A stretch of DNA of 64,000 bases. It comes from Microbacterium ureisolvens. GTDB taxonomy: Bacteria; Actinomycetota; Actinomycetes; Actinomycetales; Microbacteriaceae. The DNA is taken from positions 27,417-91,416 of the forward strand of contig NZ_JAEUAX010000014.1 in NCBI RefSeq assembly GCF_019511645.1. Reading direction: 5' to 3'. Both the position numbers and the translations under genes were made by a program. This document shows positions 42,966 to 52,142 of this stretch, piece after piece. The notes under the pieces are model-generated. The model had not been told where the DNA came from. It was given only the letters and a program-made list of their open reading frames with translations, and ran no database searches. Position 1 is the first letter of the stretch. Each line of letters starts with the position of its first letter.

Positions 42966-44280
42966 CGAGCACCCCCTCGGCGCTGCGTTCGAGCCAGTAG
43001 GTGCCGGTGGGGAACTCGTACCGCTCGATGCTCTCTTCGTGCAGTTCGGCGCTGTAGCCCGGATGGGACGGCAGCACGTAGTGCCCGTTCGAGACGACGA
43101 CCGGATCGGTGAAGTGCTCGTGCAGGTTGTCGACGTATTCGGTGAGTCGCTTGTCCAGCGATGCGGACACGGCGACGAAGTCGAAGATCGACAGGTGCTG
43201 CACGAGCTCGCACAGGCCGACGCCACCCGCGTGCGGACACACCGGGACTCCGAACTTCTGCGCCATCAGGTAGACCGACAGAATCTCGTTGACGCTCGCC
43301 AGGCGTGCGGAGTCGAGTTGGCAGAAGTCGATCGCCTCGGCCTGGAACATCTGCTTGAACAGCACGCGGTTCATGCCGTGTTCGCCGCTCGCCACGCCGA
43401 TCGGGCTGACCGCCCTGCGAATCGCGGCGTGTCCCAGCACGTCGTCCGGGCTGGTCGGCTCCTCGATCCACAGGGGGCGGAATTCGGCGAGTTCGTTGAC
43501 CCAGTCGATCGCCTGCGGCACGTCCCACACCTGATTGGCGTCGATCATGAGCTCAGCGTCCCATCCGACGACCTCGCGCGCGATGCGGAGGCGTCGGCGG
43601 TCCTCTTCGAGGTCGGCGCCCACCTTGATCTTGAAGTGGCGATGGCCATCGTCCTTCGCCTCCTGCAGGAGTGCCCGCAGCTTGTCGTCTGAGTATCCGA
43701 GCCATCCGGCGCTCGTCGTGTAGCAGGGGTAGCCGCCCCGTGCCGTCAGCTCCGCGATCCTGCGTTCGCGCCCCGGTTCCGCAGCGCGGAGGATGCCGAC
43801 AGCCTCCTCCCGGGTGAGCGCATCCGAGAGGTACCGCAGATCCGCCGCATCGGCGAGCTGGTCCGGCGTCATGTCCACGAGCAGTCGCCAGAGAGGCACT
43901 CCGGCGCGGCGGGCGGCCATGTCCCAGAGCGCGTTCATCACGGCGGCCATGGCGAGGTGGACGACGCCCTTCTCCGGGCCGAGCCAGCGCAGCTGCGAGT
44001 CGTCGGCGAGTTCGCGGTAGATTGCCCCCAAGTCGTCGAGCAGCGAGTCCACGTCCCGCCCGATGAGCGGCTCGGCCCGTTGCCGGGCGGCAGCGGCGCA
44101 GAGGTCGTTGCCGCGGCCGATCGTGAAGGTGAAGCCGTGGCCGCGCAGGCCGCTGTCGGTCTCGAGGACGAGATAGGCGGCGGAGTAATCGCCGTCTTTG
44201 TTCATCGCGTCGGAGCCGTCTGCCTGCAGCGATGTGGGAAAGCGTATGTCGTGCACACGGATGCCGCTGATGATCGCCAT
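42955..44280 (-). CDS. L-fuconate dehydratase (enolase superfamily)
   Basis: 441 residues, the length of FucD/ENOSF1-type enzymes. The catalytic K-x-K is HFKIKVGA; metal ligands lie in MIDANQVWDVPQAIDWV, WIEEPTSPDDVLGH and SGEHGMNRVLFKQ; the later acid/base region is CPHAGGVGLCE. It dehydrates L-fuconate (and often L-galactonate or D-arabinonate) to the 2-keto-3-deoxy acid. No other L-fucose pathway gene is in the window, so the rest must be elsewhere. It is divergent from a GH2 gene and near a GH95 fucosidase. Confidence 0.88.
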   Translation of the reverse strand: MAIISGIRVHDIRFPTSLQADGSDAMNKDGDYSAAYLVLETDSGLRGHGFTFTIGRGNDLCAAAARQRAEPLIGRDVDSLLDDLGAIYRELADDSQLRWLGPEKGVVHLAMAAVMNALWDMAARRAGVPLWRLLVDMTPDQLADAADLRYLSDALTREEAVGILRAAEPGRERRIAELTARGGYPCYTTSAGWLGYSDDKLRALLQEAKDDGHRHFKIKVGADLEEDRRRLRIAREVVGWDAELMIDANQVWDVPQAIDWVNELAEFRPLWIEEPTSPDDVLGHAAIRRAVSPIGVASGEHGMNRVLFKQMFQAEAIDFCQLDSARLASVNEILSVYLMAQKFGVPVCPHAGGVGLCELVQHLSIFDFVAVSASLDKRLTEYVDNLHEHFTDPVVVSNGHYVLPSHPGYSAELHEESIERYEFPTGTYWLERSAEGVLVSR

Positions 44281-44457
44281 GAACCATTCCTCCGTCGCAT
44301 CTACAAGCCTTCGATCATTCGATGTATCGCCGCGTCCCGCACGTATACTTCGCCTAAAGTCACATACTTAGTCTTACACCACGTTAGATAGATCAGATGT
44401 ATAGATCGAAATGCCGCGACAGCCGCCGGACGTGGACTCGACGAGGAGCACGCGAAG

Positions 44458-46890
44458 ATGCGACGTGAGACGTACCCGGGAACGTGGGAGTTCCGAGACC
44501 GATCGGCGGGGGACCCCGGAGGATTCGAGACGGTCGTCGTCCCCCACGACGCCGTGCTCGGCACGACCCGAGTGGATGATGTGCGCCAGATGGCCTCGGG
44601 GTATTTTCCGGGCGGCATGTGGGAGTACCGCACGCGCCTTTTCGCACCGCCGGAATGGCGGGATCGCCATGTCGTCCTCGAGTTCGAGGCCGTCCATCGA
44701 TCGGCAGCCGTCTTCGTGAACGGCAACCTCGCTGCGCGACAGAGGTCGGGGAGCACTGCGGTCACGGTGGAGCTGGACGGGCTTTTGCGCTACGGCGCTG
44801 AGAACGAGATCACCGTCGAGGCCCGAGCCGACCGCGACGCCCGGTGGTACACCGGCGGCGGCATCATCCGCCCGGTGCATCTCGCCGTCGGACCGAAGGT
44901 GCACGTGCCGCTCGACGGCGTCGTCGTGACGACGCCCGAACACGACGCGGAGGCGGCCGTCGTGCAGGTCCTCACCACGGTCCGCAACCTCGAATCCGGG
45001 CCTGTCGTGCGGCGGCTCGAGACCATGCTCCTCGGCCCAGCCGGGGACGTCGTGGGGATGGACCGGACTCGGGTCAGTCTGCCCGCCGACGGATCCGCCG
45101 AAGTCAGTCAACGCATCCTTGTGCGGTCGCCGCAGCGATGGTCGGTCGACACGCCCGACCTGTACCGGGCGCGGCTGCAGCTCATGCCCCAGGCGTCGGG
45201 TGCCGATGGCCAGACGGATGTGAGCGAGGTCGGCTTCGGCATCCGATCGCTGCATCTGGACGCCGAGCGTGGACTGCGGGTGAACGGGCAGGCGGTGAAG
45301 CTGCGTGGCGCATGCGTTCACGCGGACAACGGCGTGATCGGCGCAGCGACGTTCGCCGCAGCTGAGGAGCGCCGGGTCGCGATCCTCAAGTCCTCGGGGT
45401 TCAACGCGATCCGCAGCGCACACCAGCCCATGAGCACGGCGATGCTGGATGCCTGCGACCGGCTCGGCATGCTCGTCATGGACGAGCTCACGGATGTGTG
45501 GACCCGGGCGAAGTCACCGCAGGACGGCGCCGAGCACTTTTCCGAGCACTGGCGGTCCGATCTCGCCGCGATGGTGACGAAGGACCGCAATCATCCCAGT
45601 GTCATCATCTACTCCATCGGCAACGAGATCCCGGAGGCGGCCACCCGCTCGGGGAACGCGCTGACCAGGGACCTCGCAGCAGCCACGCGGGCGCTGGATC
45701 CGACACGATATGTGACCGCGGCCGTCAACGGCGCGCTGTTCGTCATGGACGGTGCGACCGAGCTCGAACCCGAGCTGCTCGGGGATTCGTCGCTGGATCC
45801 CGTCCACGAGATCAACCGCCGCACACTGAGCCTCGAAGAGCGGATGAGCGCTCTGGCGGTGACCGACGTCGTCGCTGAACTGACCGAAGAGGCATACGGC
45901 GCGCTGGACATCGCCGGAATGAACTACCAGGACGCGCGGTACGAGCTCGATCGCACGCGCTACCCGAACCGGGTGATCGTCGGATCGGAGACCTTCCCCA
46001 CGCAGATCGACCGCCTGTGGCGACTCGTGACGTCGAACGTGCACGTCATCGGCGATTTCACCTGGACAGGCTGGGACTACCTCGGCGAACCCGGGCTCGG
46101 CCGGATGCACTACCAGGATGACCCGCCGGGCAACCAGGCGCTCGGAGGGTACCCGTTCCTCGTCTCGTTCGCCGGCGACATCGACATCACCGGTGAGCGC
46201 CGCCCTGCGTCCTATTACCGCGAGATCGTCTACGGGTTGCGTGCCGAGCCCTTCATCGCAGTACGACGACCGCACACCCGGGGTCGCGTGATGAAGGCCG
46301 CGCCGTGGTCGTGGACCGACAGCATCCCGTCCTGGACGTGGAGCGACGCCGGCACGGCGCCGCTGGAGGTGGAGGTGTACAGCGACGCACCCGAGGTGGA
46401 GCTGCTCTTCGGCGACGTGTCGCTCGGACGGCAGCCGACCGGCAGCGCGAACCGCTACCGCACCGTGTTCTCGGTTCCCTACCGGCCGGGGCGCCTCGAG
46501 GCCGTCGCCATTCGCGGCGGGGCCCCCGCCGAGCGGACCGCAGTCCACACCGCCGGCGAGCGCCGTCGGCTCGCCCTGACGGCGGAGCGCCCGCTGGTCC
46601 GCGCCGACGGTCGAGACATGGCGTTCGTCGTGGTCGAGCTCGTGGACGACGACGGCGTGCGGGCGACCGACAGCGACGTCGAGGTGGAGCTGACGATCGA
46701 TGGTCCCGGCGCGCTCCAGGGCTTCGGGAGCGCCATCCCCGCGACCGAGGAGTCGTTCACCGACCTGCGCCACCGCCTGTACGACGGACGCGCGCTGGCG
46801 GTCATCCGGCCGTCGGGCAAGGGCCGCATCACCGTGACGGCGGCATCCGCGGGACTGCAGGCCGCGTCGGTCGAGCTCGAGGTCGGCTGA
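44458..46890 (+). CDS. Glycoside hydrolase family 2 protein (beta-galactosidase-like)
   Basis: 810 residues, no signal peptide. The N-terminal GH2 sugar-binding domain shows GGMWEYRTRLF and VNGNLAARQRSG. The barrel has LRGACVHADNGVIGAA, acid/base Glu in SIGNEIPE and nucleophile Glu in VGSETFP. C-terminal DUF4982-like and Ig-like domains follow. Such proteins are mostly beta-galactosidases, but beta-glucuronidase or beta-mannosidase activity cannot be excluded. ATG 44458 follows GAGGAG. Neighbours suggest action on fucosylated galactosides. Confidence 0.87.
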   Translation: MRRETYPGTWEFRDRSAGDPGGFETVVVPHDAVLGTTRVDDVRQMASGYFPGGMWEYRTRLFAPPEWRDRHVVLEFEAVHRSAAVFVNGNLAARQRSGSTAVTVELDGLLRYGAENEITVEARADRDARWYTGGGIIRPVHLAVGPKVHVPLDGVVVTTPEHDAEAAVVQVLTTVRNLESGPVVRRLETMLLGPAGDVVGMDRTRVSLPADGSAEVSQRILVRSPQRWSVDTPDLYRARLQLMPQASGADGQTDVSEVGFGIRSLHLDAERGLRVNGQAVKLRGACVHADNGVIGAATFAAAEERRVAILKSSGFNAIRSAHQPMSTAMLDACDRLGMLVMDELTDVWTRAKSPQDGAEHFSEHWRSDLAAMVTKDRNHPSVIIYSIGNEIPEAATRSGNALTRDLAAATRALDPTRYVTAAVNGALFVMDGATELEPELLGDSSLDPVHEINRRTLSLEERMSALAVTDVVAELTEEAYGALDIAGMNYQDARYELDRTRYPNRVIVGSETFPTQIDRLWRLVTSNVHVIGDFTWTGWDYLGEPGLGRMHYQDDPPGNQALGGYPFLVSFAGDIDITGERRPASYYREIVYGLRAEPFIAVRRPHTRGRVMKAAPWSWTDSIPSWTWSDAGTAPLEVEVYSDAPEVELLFGDVSLGRQPTGSANRYRTVFSVPYRPGRLEAVAIRGGAPAERTAVHTAGERRRLALTAERPLVRADGRDMAFVVVELVDDDGVRATDSDVEVELTIDGPGALQGFGSAIPATEESFTDLRHRLYDGRALAVIRPSGKGRITVTAASAGLQAASVELEVG

Positions 46891-46981
46891 CCGGCAGCTC
46901 CCGCAGACTCGCACCGCGGCGGCGCCACCCGCTCCCTCACGACTCCCCCGGGACGATTCCCCCGGGGCGCGCGTCCTCCGC

Positions 46982-49333
46982 TCAGCGGGGCGGTGCGGGC
47001 TCTGCCGCGGTGCGGCGCTCGAGCCGGATGGTCTGGGGTCCGCGCGAGAGGTCCACCATGACGGACGAGCCGAGTCCGCTGACGTCCAGAATGTCGCCGG
47101 CGCGCGCCGCATCGGACCCGGGCACGGCCCGGATGACGGCGGTCGCACCGTCGCCATCCCACCGCAGCTCCTCGACCAGCACGCCGCCGCGGGCGCGCAC
47201 GCCTCGGAGCGATCCCGAGGCCCAGGCGGCCGGCAACGCGGGGAGGAGCATCAGTGATCCCGGCTGGGACTGCACGAGCATCTCGATCACGAGGGCCGGC
47301 AGCCCACCGCTCGCATCCACGTTGAAGATCGAGTCGCCGTCGTGCGTCGACACCGCGTTGGATCTCCAGAAATCGCGGGCGAGGGACTCGACACAGCGGA
47401 GGGCGGCGTCCGCGTCTCCGAGCCGCGCGGCCGCCAGCCCGAGCCCGACCAGCCCGAACGCCATCTCCATGCGCCCGTCTTCACCGGCCCAGGGGCGCTC
47501 GTCCCGCCATGCCAGCTTCCGGCGGATGGTTTCGATCGCCGCCCGACGCAGCTCAGGGGCCTGTGCGGCGTCGTCCTCTTCGTACCAGAACGGATAGAGC
47601 TGCGACGCGTGCCGGTGTCCGAGTTCCTCGGCGAGACCGGGGTCGAGCCATTCGGCGAAGGTGCCATCGTCGGCGACGCGATACGGAGGAAGGCGGTCCG
47701 CGAAGGATCTCCACGTGGTGCGATCGGCGTCCTCGCCGAGGAGATCCGCGATCCGGATCGCTATCCGCGCGGCATCGCGAAGGGCGGCGACATCCATGGT
47801 CGCGTCGACGGCGATCGGATTGGTGCGATTGCCCGGCGTGTTCTCGGGGGAGTAAGACGGCACGAGGTGAAGGGTCCCGGCGTCGTCGGGGACGCCGATG
47901 GCGGTTGCGAACGCCATGACGTTCTGGGCAAGCGGCCACGCATACTCGCGAAGTGTCGCGAGGTCGCCGGTCGCACTGAATTGGTCCCAGGCGAGCCGGA
48001 GGATCCAGGCGCCGCCCGCGACCCAGTAGAGGTGGGGGTAAGACGTGGCGAAGTGGTTGCTCCGGCCGTGCGAGTCGAAGCGCGCCGGCAGCAGCCAGCC
48101 CGGAGCGCCGAAGACGCGTTCGGCGTTCTCCGCATAGTGGTCGGTGTGACGGAAGACGGCGCGCAGATACGAGGTGAGCAGTTCCGGGGTGCCGGAGACC
48201 ACCAGCGACGCCACGCCGCCGTGCTGGACGTTGCCGTTCTGGGTCCAGTCGCCCGACCAGGCAGGTCGCCGGGTGCCTTGCCAGATGCCGACGAGGGTCG
48301 GCGGCAGCACACCCGTCGCCGACAGGATCGTGTGGCGTCCCGAGGCGAAGGCGAGCTCGATCGCCGCGAGCATGGCCGGCACGTCTCCTTCACGCGCACG
48401 TTCGAGCACGTGCTCATACGAGTGGTCGTCGCCGATGTCGCTGTGCAGGTCGAGCGAGCACGCGGAGAACAGCGATGCGTGCGTCACTCCTGCCGGTTCG
48501 GCTGGTTCTGCGAGCCCGCCCAACAGCTCGACGCGGATCGGGAGGCGTGTCGGGGTGCCTCCCGCCACGAGGATCCGCACACCCCCGTCCACCGGTTGCG
48601 GGTCGACACCCGCCGGCAGCTCGACGCTGAGCCGGGCACGGGTCGGGGGCCACGGGCTCGGCGGGTGCTCCCGCACGAAGGGCGGCAGGGCGGCGGCGTC
48701 GACGCGGACGTCGACCACCCATCGTCCCGGCTCCAGCGTGCTCGTCTCGGTGAGGAAGACGCCGTAGTCCGTCGAGGGATAGTCGCCGATTCCGCGTTCG
48801 CCGTCTCCCGGGTCGAGAGACAGCACACCTCGAATGTCGCGACTCGACGACAACTCCAGGAACAGGGTTCCGGCGGCGCGATCGGGCACGACCGCGATGC
48901 CGCGGCGGGCGCTGTCGGCGGCGGACCATTCGACCTCCACCCGCCCCGTCACGAAGTCGCCGGATCTGCGGTAGGTCGACTCGGGGGACGATTCATCCGG
49001 AACCCAGGACAGGGCTGCGACGGGCACGAACGGGTCGGTCCAGATCAGCTGTCCGTCGTACCCGTCGTCCCTGGCGAGCCGAGAGGTGATCGCGGCTGCC
49101 GCGTCTGTGTCGCCGGCGAGGACGGCGGAGCGGACCTCGTCGATCGCGGAGCCGACGCGCGGGGCGGGGATGGCGGAGTTCACCGGGGCGAAGAACTCCT
49201 CGTGGCACACGTGGACGACGTGACGCTCGGGTGTGCCGGAGAGCACCGCGCCCAGGGAACCCGTCCCCGCGATGAGACCGTGCTCCCAATCGAGGCCGGT
49301 CGACGAACTCCAGAACCCTGTTCTGTGGGACAC
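46982..49333 (-). CDS. GH95 alpha-L-fucosidase (or alpha-L-galactosidase)
   Basis: 783 residues with the GH95 layout: an N-terminal beta domain beginning GLDWEHGLIAGTGSLGAVLSG, a helical (alpha/alpha) barrel with WSGDWTQNGNVQHGG, SYSPENTPGNRTNPIAVDATMD and WAGEDGRMEMA, and a C-terminal beta domain. No signal peptide is present, so it acts on imported oligosaccharides. GH95 enzymes invert alpha-1,2-L-fucose linkages, and some accept L-galactose. GTG 49333 has AAGGAG nine bases upstream. Two candidate operators lie in its promoter region. Confidence 0.87.
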   Translation of the reverse strand: MSHRTGFWSSSTGLDWEHGLIAGTGSLGAVLSGTPERHVVHVCHEEFFAPVNSAIPAPRVGSAIDEVRSAVLAGDTDAAAAITSRLARDDGYDGQLIWTDPFVPVAALSWVPDESSPESTYRRSGDFVTGRVEVEWSAADSARRGIAVVPDRAAGTLFLELSSSRDIRGVLSLDPGDGERGIGDYPSTDYGVFLTETSTLEPGRWVVDVRVDAAALPPFVREHPPSPWPPTRARLSVELPAGVDPQPVDGGVRILVAGGTPTRLPIRVELLGGLAEPAEPAGVTHASLFSACSLDLHSDIGDDHSYEHVLERAREGDVPAMLAAIELAFASGRHTILSATGVLPPTLVGIWQGTRRPAWSGDWTQNGNVQHGGVASLVVSGTPELLTSYLRAVFRHTDHYAENAERVFGAPGWLLPARFDSHGRSNHFATSYPHLYWVAGGAWILRLAWDQFSATGDLATLREYAWPLAQNVMAFATAIGVPDDAGTLHLVPSYSPENTPGNRTNPIAVDATMDVAALRDAARIAIRIADLLGEDADRTTWRSFADRLPPYRVADDGTFAEWLDPGLAEELGHRHASQLYPFWYEEDDAAQAPELRRAAIETIRRKLAWRDERPWAGEDGRMEMAFGLVGLGLAAARLGDADAALRCVESLARDFWRSNAVSTHDGDSIFNVDASGGLPALVIEMLVQSQPGSLMLLPALPAAWASGSLRGVRARGGVLVEELRWDGDGATAVIRAVPGSDAARAGDILDVSGLGSSVMVDLSRGPQTIRLERRTAAEPAPPR

Positions 49334-49388
49334 GGCGCTGTCTCCTTCCGCACGGCATCTGACCGACTGCGACTCCCACCATATCGCG

Positions 49389-49404
49389 CAATCATCCAAT
49401 GAAT
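49389..49404 (-). promoter_or_regulatory. Candidate GntR site A upstream of GH95
   Basis: The minus strand reads ATTCATTGGATGATTG, matching the site at 49477-49492 at 13 of 16 positions but in the opposite orientation. It lies about 55 bp upstream of the GH95 start. Confidence 0.4.
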
Positions 49405-49476
49405 GACGCGCCGATGCTTACTTCACGTCAGAAGGCAAGCCCGAAAACAGCTTGAAATTTGGCCGCGATGGTGCCT

Positions 49477-49492
49477 ATTCATTGAATCTTTG
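49477..49492 (+). promoter_or_regulatory. Candidate GntR site B upstream of GH95
   Basis: ATTCATTGAATCTTTG. With site A and 42058-42073 it suggests one regulator controls both the importer/GntR region and the GH95 gene. Confidence 0.4.
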
Positions 49493-49530
49493 AAATCACC
49501 GACGAGACACCGTGCGGCGGGATGGTGCGG

Positions 49531-50532
49531 TCAGAGCGACTCGCGGCGAACGAGCGACGTGGGCAGCAGCTGCTCCTTCTCGGCGGGCAGTCCCCGGATC
49601 GTCGCGAGGAGCGTGTCAGCCGCGGCCCGGCCCATCTCCTCCAGGGGCTGTCGGACGGTGGTCAGCGGAGGGTCGGACGTGCTGGCGATGAGCACGTCGT
49701 CGAAGCCGACCACCGACACGTCCGTGGGCACGCGACGCCCGGCCGCCTGCAGCACGCGGATCGCCCCGGCGGCCATGAGGTCCGACGACGCGAAGACCCC
49801 GTCGAGCTCGGGCGCGCGCTGAAGCAGACGCGCCATCGCCGCCGTGCCGCTGTCGAGGGTGAAGTCGCCGTGGACGATCGGGCCCGGCGGGATGCCGTGA
49901 CGGGCCAGTTCGTCGGTCCATCCGCGTGTGCGCTCTCGAGCCTGCTCGAGATCGAGCGGACCGGTGATGATCCCGATCGAGCGCCGACCGCGCTCGAAGA
50001 GTGCACGGGCCGCCAGGACGCCGCCGCCGTAGTTGTCGGAGTCGATCACGATGGGCTCCGGACCGATGTCGGCGTGCGGCCTGCCCACCCATGCGACCGG
50101 AATGGGGGAGTCCGCGAGGCTCTCCACAAGGTGGGTGATCTCGTGCTGCAGGATGACGATCACCCCATCGAGCGCTCCCGAGCGCAGAAACCGCGGGATG
50201 CGGTCGAGGTCCTCATGATCGGCGGGAAGCAGGACCGGCTGCACCTCGCCGGCGGACAGGCCCTTCGCCGCGCCCTTGAGAACGGCGGTGAAGAACGTGC
50301 CGCTGAGGCTGCCCAGCTCGTCGAAGGCGATGACCAGCCCGATGGACCCGGCCTTTCCGCCTCGCAGCACGCGGGCGGCGAAATTGGTCTCATAGCCGAG
50401 CCGCCGGGCCTCGCGTCCCACGGCCGCCGTCATCGCGGGGTCGACGTTCGTCGCGCCCGCGAGCACCCGCGCGGCGGTGGCGCGCGAGACGCCCGCCGCC
50501 TGGGCGACGTCGACGATCGTGGGTCGGGCCAT
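49531..50532 (-). CDS. LacI-family transcriptional regulator
   Basis: 333 residues. The helix-turn-helix is PTIVDVAQAAGVSRATAARVLAG with the hinge helix NFAARVLRGGK; the periplasmic-binding-protein-like domain ends VVGFDDVLIASTSDPPLTTVRQP. ATG 50532 follows GGAGGAG. It is divergent from the binding-protein gene of the second importer, and palindromic sites lie between them, so local control of that operon by a sugar ligand is likely. Confidence 0.92.
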   Translation of the reverse strand: MARPTIVDVAQAAGVSRATAARVLAGATNVDPAMTAAVGREARRLGYETNFAARVLRGGKAGSIGLVIAFDELGSLSGTFFTAVLKGAAKGLSAGEVQPVLLPADHEDLDRIPRFLRSGALDGVIVILQHEITHLVESLADSPIPVAWVGRPHADIGPEPIVIDSDNYGGGVLAARALFERGRRSIGIITGPLDLEQARERTRGWTDELARHGIPPGPIVHGDFTLDSGTAAMARLLQRAPELDGVFASSDLMAAGAIRVLQAAGRRVPTDVSVVGFDDVLIASTSDPPLTTVRQPLEEMGRAAADTLLATIRGLPAEKEQLLPTSLVRRESL

Positions 50533-50562
50533 GGTGCTCCTCCGAGAATGCACGCGGGCCGT

Positions 50563-50572
50563 AGATCGATCT
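50563..50572. promoter_or_regulatory. Palindrome AGATCGATCT near the LacI start
   Basis: It has a central CG, as LacI-family operators do. The extended form AGATCGATCTCAC is identical at 60477-60489 upstream of the GH127 gene. Confidence 0.45.
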
Positions 50573-50662
50573 CACGGCCACGTCGATCATTGCACGCGCC
50601 GATGCGCCATGTACCCATTCCGACCGGTGGATCTTTGCCAGGTCGCGCAGGTTCTCAACGCC

Positions 50663-50670
50663 AAGCGCTT
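50663..50670. promoter_or_regulatory. LacI-type operator AAGCGCTT
   Basis: An 8-bp palindrome with central CG, 31 bp from a second such palindrome (50694-50701), about three helical turns. Confidence 0.5.
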
Positions 50671-50683
50671 TCCAATGGGGGGC

Positions 50684-50741
50684 TTGTGCTTTCGAGCGCT
50701 CCATGGTTACTGTGTCTCGCGGATGAGAGAACGATCTCTCA
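50684..50741 (+). promoter_or_regulatory. Probable promoter of the second importer with operator GAGCGCTC and a second inverted repeat
   Basis: TTGTGC and TTACTG are 17 bp apart. The palindrome GAGCGCTC (50694-50701) sits between them, a good repressor position. Just downstream, TGAGAGA/TCTCTCA (50724-50730 and 50735-50741) forms a separate perfect inverted repeat. Confidence 0.45.
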
Positions 50742-50799
50742 GGCGATGACATCCCGTCATTTCCCGCTCTCACATGTCCCCCGAAGAAGAGGAGCAGTT

Positions 50800-52080
50800 G
50801 TGAAACGTCGCACACTGGCCCTGCCCATCGCCGCCCTCGGCGCTCTCGCGCTGCTGATCTCCGGATGCTCGGGAGGCTCCGGCTCCGGCTCCGAGTCCGG
50901 AGACCCGAACGCCGAATTCGAGTTCTGGTCGTTCACCGGAATCGGCCAGAAGGACTCGGTCGACCGGTACCTCGAGAAGAACCCCGATGCGAAGGTCAAG
51001 CTCTCGGAGGTCGGCAGCACCACCGAGACGGCCACCGCGCTGACGGCCGCCCTGGCCGGCGGCCGCGTGCCCGACCTGGTCATGATCCAGAACGACGACC
51101 TGCCCAAGTTCGTCGAGAATCCCGGCAACTTCGTCGACCTGCGCACGCTGGGCGGGGACGACATCGGCGACGGCTACCTGGACTGGGCCATCGACGGAGC
51201 CACCGCTGAGGATGGTTCCCTGATCGGCATCCCCACCGACGTCGGCGGCCTGGCTTTCGCCTACCGCGCAGACCTGTTCGAGAAGGCGGGCCTGCCCACC
51301 GACCCCGCAGAGGTGGCGCAGATGTGGTCGACATGGGACGACTTCATCGCCATGGGCCAGCAGTACACCGAGGCCACCGGCGAGCCGTTCATCGACAACG
51401 TCGAGACGTCGGTCTTCTTCTCGACGGTCAACCAGGTGAGCCAGAAGTACTACACCCCCGAGGGCGAGCTGATCTACGACACCAACCCCGAGGTCGAGGA
51501 GGCGTTCGACGTCGCGGTGCGCGCCTACGAAGCGGGCATCAGCGCCGACATCCCCGCGTGGTCGTCGGGCTGGGCGCCGGGCAAGGCCAACGGCGCGTTC
51601 GCCGTCACCACGGCGCCGTCGTGGATCCTCTCGGGTCTCAAGAACGACGCTCCCGACACCGAGGGCAAGTGGCGCATCGCCTCCATCCCGGGAGTCGGCG
51701 GCAACTGGGGTGGCAGCGTCATCGCCATCCCCGCCCGCGCCGAGAACAAAGAGGCGGCTTGGCAGTACATCGAGACGATGCTCTCGCCCGAGGGGCAGAC
51801 CGAGCACTTCGCCACGACGGGCACCTTCCCCGCGGCCGAGGACGCCCTGGAAAGCGATGAGGTCAAGAGCTACACCGACCCGTTCTACGGCGACTCCCCG
51901 ATCGGTCAGATCATGAGCGATTCGGTCTTGAACTTCCAGTCGTTCTACAACGGGCCCGACACCAGTGCGATCGGCGCTGCGCTGCTGAACGCGCTCGTCG
52001 ACATGCAGGCGGGCAACATCGCACCCGAGGACGCCTGGCAGCAGGGTCTCGACAGCGCGAAAGCAGCCATCGGGGGCTGA
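50800..52080 (+). CDS. ABC sugar-importer substrate-binding lipoprotein (CUT1)
   Basis: 426 residues. The signal peptide ends LISGC (lipobox), followed by a Gly/Ser linker. The mature protein has FEFWSFTGIGQKDSVDRYLEKNP, GRVPDLVMIQNDDLP, GIPTDVGGLAFAYRADLFEKAG and MLSPEGQTEHF, typical of CUT1 oligosaccharide-binding proteins. GTG 50800 follows GAGGAG. It is the first gene of a six-gene operon with two permeases, GH3, ThuA and Gfo/Idh. A beta-glucoside ligand is inferred from the GH3 gene. Confidence 0.9.
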   Translation: MKRRTLALPIAALGALALLISGCSGGSGSGSESGDPNAEFEFWSFTGIGQKDSVDRYLEKNPDAKVKLSEVGSTTETATALTAALAGGRVPDLVMIQNDDLPKFVENPGNFVDLRTLGGDDIGDGYLDWAIDGATAEDGSLIGIPTDVGGLAFAYRADLFEKAGLPTDPAEVAQMWSTWDDFIAMGQQYTEATGEPFIDNVETSVFFSTVNQVSQKYYTPEGELIYDTNPEVEEAFDVAVRAYEAGISADIPAWSSGWAPGKANGAFAVTTAPSWILSGLKNDAPDTEGKWRIASIPGVGGNWGGSVIAIPARAENKEAAWQYIETMLSPEGQTEHFATTGTFPAAEDALESDEVKSYTDPFYGDSPIGQIMSDSVLNFQSFYNGPDTSAIGAALLNALVDMQAGNIAPEDAWQQGLDSAKAAIGG

Positions 52081-52142
52081 CCCCTTCGACAGACGGTGGC
52101 CCGGGCCAGCCCGGGCCGCCGTCCCGACCGAGGCCGAGGACC

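Noticed and set aside
46891..46981. Terminator between GH2 and GH95 genes
   Set aside because: CCCCCGGG runs are present, but no stem of convincing length could be paired.
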